From CAYVDH01 sp964450355 (lineage in GTDB: Bacteria > Bacteroidota > Bacteroidia > NS11-12g > UBA955): DNA of 8,851 bases. The position numbers and the translations under genes were made by a program. The DNA lies in assembly GCA_964450355.1 (NCBI GenBank), contig CAYVDH010000151.1, positions 1 to 8,851 of the forward strand. Reading direction: 5' to 3'. Each line of letters starts with the position of its first letter. Within the stretch, counting starts at the first letter, position 1. Positions 1 through 5,323 of the stretch are shown in pieces. The notes under the pieces are model-generated. The model was not told the origin of the DNA, searched no databases, and saw only the letters and a list, made by a program, of their open reading frames with translations.

Positions 1-92
1 ATTTGCTCTTGACCCACCGCACGTTTGAAAGCGGTATGCTTTATTTTTTCCTGCGCAGTGTTTACCCCATCCGACCCACCTATAAACATCAT
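1..92 (-). CDS. Possible N-terminal start of a divergent gene (partial)
   Basis: Reading leftward from tandem ATG codons at 92-90 and 89-87, the frame stays open for 30 codons to the window edge, beginning MMFIGGSDGVNTAQEK and continuing with a basic helical-looking stretch. A purine-rich AAAG lies just upstream. The G+C-rich codons are unlike the A/T-rich gene to its right. I recognise no family, and 30 codons is too short to exclude a chance reading frame. The product, if real, would be transcribed away from the nuclease-like gene that starts at 114. Confidence 0.38.
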   Translation of the reverse strand, partial: MMFIGGSDGVNTAQEKIKHTAFKRAVGQEQ

Positions 93-102
93 CTTTAAAT
101 TG

Positions 103-110
103 TAAATTTG
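103..110 (+). promoter_or_regulatory. Candidate Bacteroidota -7 box just before the nuclease-like gene
   Basis: TAAATTTG matches the Bacteroidota -7 consensus TAnnTTTG. It ends only 3 bp before the ATG at 114, so transcription would begin at or just inside the start codon and the message would be leaderless. No clear TTTG-type -33 element is seen about 20 bp upstream, which lowers confidence. Confidence 0.3.
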
Positions 111-113
111 TCA

Positions 114-1469
114 ATGGAATTTTATAAAAACAGGCAACCAATTCCTGGTATTTCAGAAGAAGAAATGGAAAAGGCATTTAAGGCATTCCTTGATGCAATT
201 ACAGAGGAATGGTTGAATAAGAATAATTATCATCCTCTTCGTGCACTTTGGAAAAGAGGTGATATTCTTTCCTCAAACGAGCTTTTATCTCTTGGTAACG
301 CTTTATATGAAGTTTCTAAAATAGATTCTATTTGGCTTCGTAGTCAAATTAAATTGATGAAGTCAGCAGAACGAAATAATTATTTAGGAGCTTTTGCTGA
401 AGTTATAAGCATAAATCTGTTAAATGGCAAGAATCACCCGACTGTTCCTGCAAAATCAAATCAACCAGGTTATGATGCTTTAATGGCATTACCACCATCA
501 GCCAAAACTATTCGATTGTCAATTAAAAATTATGGCCAGTCAAAGCATGAGTCCACATTTGTCAAGTGGGCAGCTAAAACTGAGGAACTGGTAATTAAAC
601 TTTTAAAAAAGCACAAATATTATCCAGTGACTGTTTGGATTGATTGTCCAAACCAATATCCAAGCGAAGAAAAATGGAAGATGTTACATTCACATCTTGA
701 TAATATTTTTAAAACCAAAAAAAACGCTGAGGATCCTTTTTCTGCCCTTTGTACAGATGTGCCGGAATGGATTGTTATTATAAGTCCTCATATTAGTGCT
801 AATGAACCTTTGCATCCAAACTACAATTCTTACACCTTTGTTTTGAGTAGCGTTTATCACCAAAATGAGAATGACAATTTATTAAGTAAAATCCAAGAGG
901 CATGTGCTAATCTTACTAAGCATTCTGCCACTGAAAATGATGAAATTAAAAACTTCCTTTTTATACATCTCTCACCATTGGCATCAATTACAAAATGTAA
1001 GGAATGGTTAGATGCATATTTTATTGAGTACCCTGAGAAACCAATCTCGGCAATTTTGTTTCATCAACCTTCTGTTGTAACAAATCTGCAAACAGGTTCT
1101 TCAAATATCAATCATTTCTTTTTCCCATATTTACGGAATGAGAGAATGAACTGCTGGTTGCCTCAAGACTTTCAGTTTAATTTTACTATGCCTATTGGTA
1201 CAGTATCAAATGAGCCAGCTTTATATTCCTTAAATTTTACACACCCAGATGGGAAAATTGAAACTATATCAATTAATGATAGATATATGTACCAAAGAGG
1301 CAACCATTATATTCAAATGCAGCCAGATGGTAAAGGTGGTTTTGCTGGTAACATAAGTCAATTAGCTCCAGGTGTCTTTTCAAATATTGTTGTAGAGTTT
1401 CCTAATCAGCCGGGTCAAGCTGTCATTGCAGGCAAATTTCCGCCATCTGATGAACTACTAATTTTATGA
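114..1469 (+). CDS. PD-(D/E)XK nuclease-like protein of unknown role
   Basis: This 451-residue soluble protein has no signal peptide or membrane segment. Residues 90-141 carry a restriction-endonuclease-fold-like arrangement: Glu96 in GAFAEV, Asp121 in PGYDAL, and Ser136-Ile-Lys138 in LSIKNYG. The Asp-to-Lys spacing of 17 residues fits the PD-(D/E)XK superfamily; Ser in place of the usual Glu/Gln before Lys is a tolerated but atypical variant. The C-terminal third is beta-rich (HPDGKIETISI and later) and I cannot assign it. I prefer the ATG at 114 over the in-frame TTG at 108. Met18 (ATG at 165), preceded by a purine-rich AGAAGAAGAA, is a serious alternative. The next gene starts 16 bp after this stop, suggesting one transcript. 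Nuclease activity is inferred from the motif only. Confidence 0.72.
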   Translation: MEFYKNRQPIPGISEEEMEKAFKAFLDAITEEWLNKNNYHPLRALWKRGDILSSNELLSLGNALYEVSKIDSIWLRSQIKLMKSAERNNYLGAFAEVISINLLNGKNHPTVPAKSNQPGYDALMALPPSAKTIRLSIKNYGQSKHESTFVKWAAKTEELVIKLLKKHKYYPVTVWIDCPNQYPSEEKWKMLHSHLDNIFKTKKNAEDPFSALCTDVPEWIVIISPHISANEPLHPNYNSYTFVLSSVYHQNENDNLLSKIQEACANLTKHSATENDEIKNFLFIHLSPLASITKCKEWLDAYFIEYPEKPISAILFHQPSVVTNLQTGSSNINHFFFPYLRNERMNCWLPQDFQFNFTMPIGTVSNEPALYSLNFTHPDGKIETISINDRYMYQRGNHYIQMQPDGKGGFAGNISQLAPGVFSNIVVEFPNQPGQAVIAGKFPPSDELLIL

Positions 1470-1485
1470 AACATAATCTTACTAT

Positions 1486-2040
1486 ATGAGAATTGCCATT
1501 TTGGTTTGGGGTTCATTATTTTGGGACCCACGTAACTTAGAAAAAACTGATGAATGGTTTTATGATGGCCCAGTTTTGCCAATAGAATTTGCCCGTATAT
1601 CTGGAGGTAATAGATTGACATTAGTAATAAAACCAAATTTCGGTTTAGTGCATACGTTATATGCTGTTTCATCCAATGATGATTTTATAGCGGCAAGGGA
1701 GAATCTTAAAAGCAGAGAAAATACACCGAACATTGATAACATTGGGTTTATAAATTTCACAAATAACACACATCATGTAAGGTTATCTAATGCATTTATT
1801 ATTGATATACTTCACCAATGGAACGAACCCAAAAAGTTTGATGCAATAATCTGGTCGGATTTTCCTCCTCGTTTTACTGATGCAATTGGTAGTCCATTTA
1901 CTTTAGAAAATATAATTACCTTCCTTAGTGGCTTATCTGAAGCAGACAAAGCCGAAGCATTAAATTATATCAGGAATACACCTAATCAAATAACTACTCG
2001 GTTTAGAAATTCCATTGAACAACATTTTGTAGGGGCATAA
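1486..2040 (+). CDS. Gamma-glutamylcyclotransferase-fold-like protein
   Basis: This 184-residue cytoplasmic protein begins MRIAILVWGSLFWDP, which resembles the glycine-containing [YW]GSLxWDP substrate-binding loop near the N terminus of GGCT/ChaC-like proteins. Further landmarks are PIEFARIS (residues 32-39), RLTLVI (43-48), a REN-like segment near residue 77, and IIWSDFPPRF in the second half. Together they match a widespread family of uncharacterised GGCT-like proteins that I recognise from this pattern. Canonical GGCT enzymes cyclise gamma-glutamyl amines using a central Glu. I cannot place that catalytic Glu with confidence here, so the substrate is unknown. The start is fixed by the N-terminal motif. 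The gene lies 16 bp after the nuclease-like gene and is probably co-transcribed with it. Confidence 0.75.
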   Translation: MRIAILVWGSLFWDPRNLEKTDEWFYDGPVLPIEFARISGGNRLTLVIKPNFGLVHTLYAVSSNDDFIAARENLKSRENTPNIDNIGFINFTNNTHHVRLSNAFIIDILHQWNEPKKFDAIIWSDFPPRFTDAIGSPFTLENIITFLSGLSEADKAEALNYIRNTPNQITTRFRNSIEQHFVGA

Positions 2041-2068
2041 TTTTAAAAATAAAAAAGTCAGCAAAGTT

Positions 2069-2188
2069 AGGGCGGCACACACAAGCCCACCCAGTTAAAA
2101 AACCAAAAGACTACGGCATAAACACAAGGCCACCGCACCAGGCCATCATTTATTCCGTTTCCTTTTGGTTTTTTGCATTTGCCGCCCT
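2069..2188. repeat. Palindromic element, copy 1 (nested hairpin)
   Basis: Three nested inverted repeats share one centre. The outer stem is AGGGCGGCA (2069-2077) with TGCCGCCCT (2180-2188). The middle stem is AAAAAACCAAAAG (2097-2109) with CTTTTGGTTTTTT (2162-2174), 13 bp and perfect. The inner stem is ACGGCATAAA (2113-2122) with TTTATTCCGT (2149-2158), with one mismatch. A/T-rich flanks extend the symmetry imperfectly to about 2050 and 2210. The loop holds two GGCC tetramers that could pair. The middle and inner parts recur almost unchanged in copy 2 (2742-2927), while the outer stem has a different sequence that still pairs. The element lies between the GGCT-like gene and the conserved small gene. 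It may be a structured RNA, a terminator-like hairpin or a non-autonomous mobile palindrome; nothing here decides which. Confidence 0.85.
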
Positions 2189-2286
2189 TTCAAATGGCTT
2201 TCTTTTTTCTTTTTTTTTCGGTTTTTTTCTTTCTTCTTTTAAAAGTGTATGCGAAGCGAAGCGGAGCAAAATTAAATGCTCTTGCT

Positions 2287-2715
2287 ATGCACAGTCCAAA
2301 GTTTCAAACGTACAGCCCAAAAAATCAAGCCACAGAGTTTGAGTTTTACATCCTTTGCAAAGGATTAAACAGCGGTAAGCCACTTACTGCACCTTGTCCA
2401 AATTCATTTGTTTGCATCTGCAAAAATCAAAAGCAAAAGGATTTTTATTTCTGGCTGCTATTCGGTTTGTGGAAAGCAAAGCATTTTCATCAGTTGCTCA
2501 CTGGTTCCGTTATTCCGTTTATTCGGATTGCTGAATTTAAGCAAGAGGTAAGCACTCAGGCAGCAGTGGTAAGCACACAGGAAAGCGAATACACCGCAAC
2601 AGTTGATAAAATCAAGCAGCTGGAAGAAAGGGAAAAGAATATCCGGCAGCAATTGGCCTTAATCAATGATTTGAAAAGAGCTATGATATACCGGCACTTA
2701 AAAAGCAAAATGTAG
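2287..2715 (+). CDS. Conserved Bacteroidota protein of unknown function (GSVIPFIRI family)
   Basis: With the ATG at 2287 the product is 142 residues. The core reads NSGKPL (28-33), PCPN (36-39), FYFWLLFGLW (53-62) and GSVIPFIRI (73-81), a pattern I recognise from a small-protein family common in Bacteroidota genomes, possibly the one listed as DUF6943 (name from memory, not checked). The last 35 residues, DKIKQLEEREK onward, look like a charged coiled coil. No signal peptide is present. An upstream in-frame ATG at 2194 would add a hydrophobic leader (MAFFFLFFSVFFF), but that is merely translation of a poly-T tract beside the palindrome, so I reject it. The gene sits between the two palindrome copies, ending 26 bp before the longest arm of copy 2. 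No promoter box is evident upstream. Confidence 0.7.
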   Translation: MHSPKFQTYSPKNQATEFEFYILCKGLNSGKPLTAPCPNSFVCICKNQKQKDFYFWLLFGLWKAKHFHQLLTGSVIPFIRIAEFKQEVSTQAAVVSTQESEYTATVDKIKQLEEREKNIRQQLALINDLKRAMIYRHLKSKM

Positions 2716-2741
2716 GGCAGCCACTTACATGATACTGCTCG

Positions 2742-2927
2742 TTGCATAAATAAATTTTCATGTGCAAAGGTAGCATGGCGGGCAGACGCACAAAGCCAAC
2801 CTAAAAAAACCAAAAGACTACGGCATAAACACAAGGCAAACGCACAAGGCTATCATTTATTCCGTTTCCTTTTGGTTTTTTTATCCGCCATGCTGAGAGA
2901 TGCACATAAAATTTATTTATTATGCAA
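2742..2927. repeat. Palindromic element, copy 2 (longer nested hairpin)
   Basis: The architecture is that of copy 1. The middle stem is AAAAAAACCAAAAG (2803-2816) with CTTTTGGTTTTTTT (2869-2882), 14 bp and perfect. The inner stem is ACGGCATAAA (2820-2829) with TTTATTCCGT (2856-2865). The outer stem is AGCATGGCGG (2772-2781) with CCGCCATGCT (2885-2894), perfect but different in sequence from copy 1. Symmetry continues outward: the arm at 2742-2766 is nearly the reverse complement of 2901-2927, both containing TGCACAT and an AAAATTTATTTAT core. The A-run and T-run are each one longer than in copy 1, a matched change. The loop holds a near-direct repeat of CACAAGGC. It begins 26 bp after the stop of the small conserved gene. 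No transposase is adjacent. Confidence 0.88.
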
Positions 2928-3170
2928 AAGCATCCTCGTATCAGTTCCGGCAGCCATCCAGGCATTTGCCCATTTACACCGCAGGTCCTTCATCAGTTCT
3001 TGCAGCTTTCACCTCATGCATATAGCCGCTATGTTCGCAAGTCGGCTATCATTGCCCAGCATCACACAGGCGTTAGGGTTTATCACCTTCCTTGTGGTTG
3101 TTGCCTTTGGCGTTATCCATCAGGTGTTCGCCAGCTTTCAGCATTGCCCTTTTAGGGGCTTTGCTTAAAA
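2928..3170. other. GC-richer stretch without a convincing intact gene; possible decayed minus-strand ORF
   Basis: The stretch is visibly richer in G+C than its surroundings. On the plus strand a 77-codon frame runs 2922-3155 (MQKHPRISSGSHPG...), but it starts inside the palindrome arm and its composition (many His, Cys, Arg) is not protein-like to me. On the minus strand a frame from about 3115 down to a TAA at 2913-2915 reads more like a protein (NPNACVMLGNDSRLANIAA, then KLQELMKDLRCKWANAW). It is broken by one in-frame TGA at 3009-3011. A second minus frame, just upstream in the direction of reading, also looks coding (AMLKAGEHLMDNAKGNN) and ends in TAA. This could be a gene remnant with a frameshift and a nonsense codon, or simply non-coding DNA. 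Confidence 0.3.
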
Positions 3171-3203
3171 GAAAAAGCCCCACCAAATCGGCAGGGCTTT
3201 TTC
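3171..3203 (-). terminator. Rho-independent-type terminator of the 249-residue gene
   Basis: GAAAAAGCCC (3171-3180) and GGGCTTTTTC (3194-3203) form a perfect 10-bp stem around a 13-nt loop. Read on the minus strand, the stem is followed by further T-rich sequence (CTTTT). It begins 24 bp past the stop of the minus-strand gene at 3227. The hairpin is symmetric enough to work in both directions and would also stop plus-strand transcripts entering from the palindrome region. Confidence 0.85.
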
Positions 3204-3226
3204 CTAACTGAAAGAACGAACAATTT

Positions 3227-3976
3227 TTATGCAGCATCAACGATGTTCAACACGTTGTATGAGCCATTTTTAAGCGAATACTGAATACCATTCACTTCCT
3301 GAAAGAACTCAATCAGCAACAGGTAAAACTTTGTTCCAGTGCCAGCGGGAACACCGGCAGGAGTAAGTGTTACAGGAGTGTTGGTTCCATCAATCGGCAA
3401 GTTGGTTACAGGACTGTACTCAATTGCACTGATTTCGTTGGTGAAGTCAACATTTGCAAAAGCACCTTTCATGCTGATATGTGTAGCCCCTGAAGGATAC
3501 GAAATATCATTAATCGGTACAAAGGCAGGAATGTTGATTACCCCGGTAAGAGGCACAACCGTAAAGGGTGCAAACATCACACCACTCAAAAGAGCTTTGT
3601 CGTTGAAATCAAAATCTTTCAACAACGCCAATGCAGCAGGATCAGCAATACCATCGGCAACGGTGCGTTCGCCACGAGGAGAAGCCACATCGTAATTTTT
3701 GATTTGCGTCATGATTTGCGTTAAACGACTGGTAACACGATTGTCAGCAGCGTTCATCATCAAATTACGAACTGCATTGCGGAGAACTTTACCGGCAGTT
3801 GCTGAGCTTCCAAATTCAGAACCGTTTTCACGGGTACGCTGAAAGTTTGGATCATTTGCAATACGGTCAGCAGATACACCACCTTTGGTTTTCACCAGGT
3901 GGCCATCTTGTGTTTTGTAGAAGGTTAACTCATCCAGAGTTCCTTCAATTTTTAGAATACCTTTTAATTTTGCCAT
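3227..3976 (-). CDS. Conserved Bacteroidota protein of unknown function (249 aa)
   Basis: The protein begins MAKLKGILKIEGTLDELTFY and has no signal peptide or membrane segment. Residues 1-35 form a short beta-like N-terminal unit ending in KTKGG. Residues 36-95 are rich in Arg and Asn and probably helical (NDPNFQRTRENGSEFG, then RNAVRNLMMNAADNRV). The rest looks like beta-sandwich sequence, with an FYLLLIEFFQEVNGIQYS strand pair near the C terminus. I recognise the N-terminal pattern from a family repeatedly seen in Bacteroidota genomes with no assigned function. Codons are more G+C-rich than in the efflux operon. The gene stands alone between a strong promoter and a strong terminator, which suggests substantial expression. 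A structural or assembly-forming role is conceivable but has no direct support here. Confidence 0.85.
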   Translation of the reverse strand: MAKLKGILKIEGTLDELTFYKTQDGHLVKTKGGVSADRIANDPNFQRTRENGSEFGSSATAGKVLRNAVRNLMMNAADNRVTSRLTQIMTQIKNYDVASPRGERTVADGIADPAALALLKDFDFNDKALLSGVMFAPFTVVPLTGVINIPAFVPINDISYPSGATHISMKGAFANVDFTNEISAIEYSPVTNLPIDGTNTPVTLTPAGVPAGTGTKFYLLLIEFFQEVNGIQYSLKNGSYNVLNIVDAA

Positions 3977-4041
3977 TGCTTTAAATTTTTATGAGTTAGT
4001 AAAACCGTTTCTTTTTTAGCTGTTTTATCAGCATTTGAAAA

Positions 4042-4074
4042 CAAAAATAGAAGCAGTATTTAGGCTATGCAAAA
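4042..4074 (-). promoter_or_regulatory. Bacteroidota-type promoter for the 249-residue gene
   Basis: Read on the minus strand, TTTTG at 4074-4070 is a -33 element and TATTTTTG at 4049-4042 is an exact TAnnTTTG -7 box, separated by 20 bp. This is the expected spacing for the Bacteroidota primary sigma factor. Transcription should begin near 4036, leaving a leader of roughly 60 nt before the ATG at 3976. Confidence 0.72.
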
Positions 4075-4146
4075 GTTGAAAGTCATCCGTTCCGTTTCTT
4101 CCGCATTATTCCAACAAACACACTTTCACCGCCTATGAAAATGATT

Positions 4147-4154
4147 TATATTTG
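4147..4154 (+). promoter_or_regulatory. -7 box for the 73-residue basic protein gene
   Basis: TATATTTG is an exact match to TAnnTTTG. A CTTTCA at 4123-4128 lies near the -33 position as a weak element. The predicted start of transcription near 4160 would give a leader of about 30 nt before the ATG at 4190. It is divergent from the minus-strand promoter at 4042-4074, so both genes are driven from the same intergenic region. Confidence 0.6.
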
Positions 4155-4189
4155 CAGTATCACTTTCATATTTGAATTATATCATCGGT

Positions 4190-4411
4190 ATGGATAGTGT
4201 ATTAGAAAGTATAATTGAAATAATGAATAGACTGTGCATTTATCCGAAGGACATTCAGGTAATCACAGGCAGAAGCGACAGGTATGGAAGAAACCTCATC
4301 AAGAAGATTAAAGATCACTTCAAGAAGCAGCAGCACCAGGTTGTTACTGTTGATGAGTTTTGCCAGTACATGGGCTTGCAACCGGAGACGGTTGCCAAGC
4401 AACTTAGGTAA
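4190..4411 (+). CDS. Small basic conserved protein, possible DNA-binding
   Basis: The 73-residue product starts MDSVLESIIEIMNRLC and carries CIYPKDIQVITGRSDRYGRNL, then a basic helix KKIKDHFKKQQHQ, then VVTVDEFCQYMGLQPETV. I recognise this as a small family widespread in Bacteroidota. The two helix-turn-helix-like halves (an ITGRSDRYGRNLIKKIK recognition-like segment and a final EFCQYMGL segment) suggest nucleic-acid binding, but no function is established to my knowledge. I choose the ATG at 4190 over the in-frame TTG at 4172 because it follows the promoter at 4147-4154 with a normal leader. It is divergent from the 249-residue gene, and the two may be functionally linked. Confidence 0.8.
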   Translation: MDSVLESIIEIMNRLCIYPKDIQVITGRSDRYGRNLIKKIKDHFKKQQHQVVTVDEFCQYMGLQPETVAKQLR

Positions 4412-4676
4412 GTAGAAATCTTATCTTTGCTTTTGTCTATGATAAGGCACAGCACACCCTACCATCATCAAAGATTTTTCTTTTCTTTGTGTAGCGTTTT
4501 CCCTTGCTTAATCAGTTGTTGTTGGCTATTTGTTGCCCAATCTTCGGAAAGCCCTGATATATAAGGGTTCACTATTTTTTGTATCGGGAAGTAATACTAG
4601 ATTTTTTGCTTATTTTTTAATTTAATGTCTAAAATTTTTAACTACCTTTACGTAATTTCTTTATTTAATATAATTT
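4412..4676 (+). other. Intergenic region before the regulator gene
   Basis: No gene is supported here. CAAAGA (4469-4474) and TCTTTG (4484-4489) form a weak A/T hairpin that might end the upstream transcript. CCCT and AGGG near 4545-4567 make another weak hairpin. TACCTTTA at 4643-4650 is a one-mismatch -7 box (last G replaced by A) placed suitably for the regulator start at 4677, but no good -33 element accompanies it. The bipartite operator motif found at 5245 and 8751 is not present, so autoregulation by that motif is not supported. Confidence 0.4.
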
Positions 4677-5237
4677 ATGAAACTACTCATTCAAAATATG
4701 GTAAGTCTAAGATGCAAAATGCTTGTAAAAGCAGAGTTGGATAAAATGGGTTTAGCATATCATTCTATTGAATTGGGTGAAGTAGTATTGCAACAAACTA
4801 TAACTGCCCAACAAAAAACCGACTTGACAAAAACACTACACACATCGGGTTTAGAAATAATGGATGATAAAAACACGATGCTTATCGAAAAAATAAAAAA
4901 CCTAATTGTAGAAATGGTGCATTATGCCGATGAATTGCCTGATACAAAATACTCAGTTTTTTTAAGTGAAAAATTACACAAAGATTATCATTATCTATCC
5001 GAATTGTTTTCTAAAAATAAAGGCATTACCATTGAGCATTTTATAATTCTTCATAAAATTGAAAGGGCAAAGGAATTGATTATGTATGATGAATTTAATT
5101 TGAGTGAAATTGCTTTCAAATTGCATTACAGCAGTGTTTCACATTTGTCACATCAATTCAAAAAAATAACAGGGCTTACTCCTTCATTTTTTAAATCAAT
5201 TCAGAAAAAAACTCGAATTAATTTGGAAGATTTGTAA
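4677..5237 (+). CDS. AraC-family regulator with N-terminal heavy-metal-associated-like domain
   Basis: This 186-residue protein has two parts. Residues 1-60 resemble the ferredoxin-like HMA-type domain found fused to AraC domains in Bacteroidota: MKLLIQNMVSLRCKMLVKAEL, then the SIELGEVVL strand. In relatives I know the loop reads MVCxxC, where two Cys bind metal; here it is MVSLRC, so the first Cys is Ser10 and only Cys13 remains. Residues about 90-176 are an AraC/XylS DNA-binding domain with two helix-turn-helices. The second is LSEIAFKLHYSSVSHLSHQF, followed by the family signature KKITGLTPSFFK. It precedes the efflux operon on the same strand, 86 bp upstream, with two candidate operators nearby (5245 and 8746). 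It most likely activates that operon in response to a metal or another small ligand. Confidence 0.9.
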   Translation: MKLLIQNMVSLRCKMLVKAELDKMGLAYHSIELGEVVLQQTITAQQKTDLTKTLHTSGLEIMDDKNTMLIEKIKNLIVEMVHYADELPDTKYSVFLSEKLHKDYHYLSELFSKNKGITIEHFIILHKIERAKELIMYDEFNLSEIAFKLHYSSVSHLSHQFKKITGLTPSFFKSIQKKTRINLEDL

Positions 5238-5244
5238 TAATCTG

Positions 5245-5277
5245 CAAATCTTACAAACCATACTCTTAATTGTGTAA
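5245..5277 (+). promoter_or_regulatory. Candidate operator for the AraC regulator, copy 1
   Basis: The motif is CAAATCTTACAA (5245-5256), a 10-bp spacer, then TAATTGTGTAA (5267-5277). The same two blocks with the same spacing occur at 8751-8783. TTACAA and TTGTGTAA form an imperfect inverted repeat. The site ends 21 bp before the -7-like box at 5299, a position suited to an activator touching RNA polymerase near -33. Binding by the neighbouring regulator is inferred. Confidence 0.68.
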
Positions 5278-5298
5278 ATGCGGGGCTAAAAAACGATA

Positions 5299-5306
5299 GA
5301 TCTTTG
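5299..5306 (+). promoter_or_regulatory. -7-like box of the efflux operon
   Basis: GATCTTTG matches TAnnTTTG except for its first base. Transcription would start near 5312, leaving about a 12-nt leader before the ATG at 5324. No clear TTTG -33 element lies 19-21 bp upstream, consistent with a weak promoter that depends on an activator. Confidence 0.5.
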
Positions 5307-5323
5307 CACTATAATACAAATTT

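Noticed and set aside
2123..2148. CRISPR-like direct repeats (CACAAGGC units) in the palindrome loops
   Set aside because: There are only two or three degenerate 8-9 bp units with irregular spacing, explained as part of the palindromic element.
2194..2286. Upstream in-frame start giving the 142-residue protein a hydrophobic N-terminal segment
   Set aside because: The Phe/Leu-rich stretch is translation of a poly-T tract next to palindrome copy 1. The conserved core begins soon after the ATG at 2287.
2069..2927. Integron-like attC sites flanking a gene cassette
   Set aside because: The layout is suggestive, and GTTAGGG at 2066-2072 faintly recalls an attC end. The matching GTTRRRY/RYYYAAC ends are not present in both arms of both copies, and no integron integrase is seen.
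2872..3168. Plus-strand ORFs at 2872-3168 and 2922-3155
   Set aside because: They begin inside the palindrome arm, overlap each other in different frames and have unconvincing composition. I see no recognisable domain.
3339..3695. Plus-strand 118-codon ORF
   Set aside because: It is an antisense shadow of the well-supported minus-strand 249-residue gene.
4487..4494. Extra half-site TTGTGTAG upstream of the regulator gene
   Set aside because: It matches 7 of 8 bases of the operator half-site but lacks the CAAATC...TACAA block at the required spacing, so it is probably chance.
4510..4575. Possible integrase remnant or attachment site around the CAACAAATAGCCAAC-like minus-strand sequence
   Set aside because: It faintly recalls sequences near Bacteroidota integrase genes, but no reading frame, tRNA or flanking direct repeat supports it.
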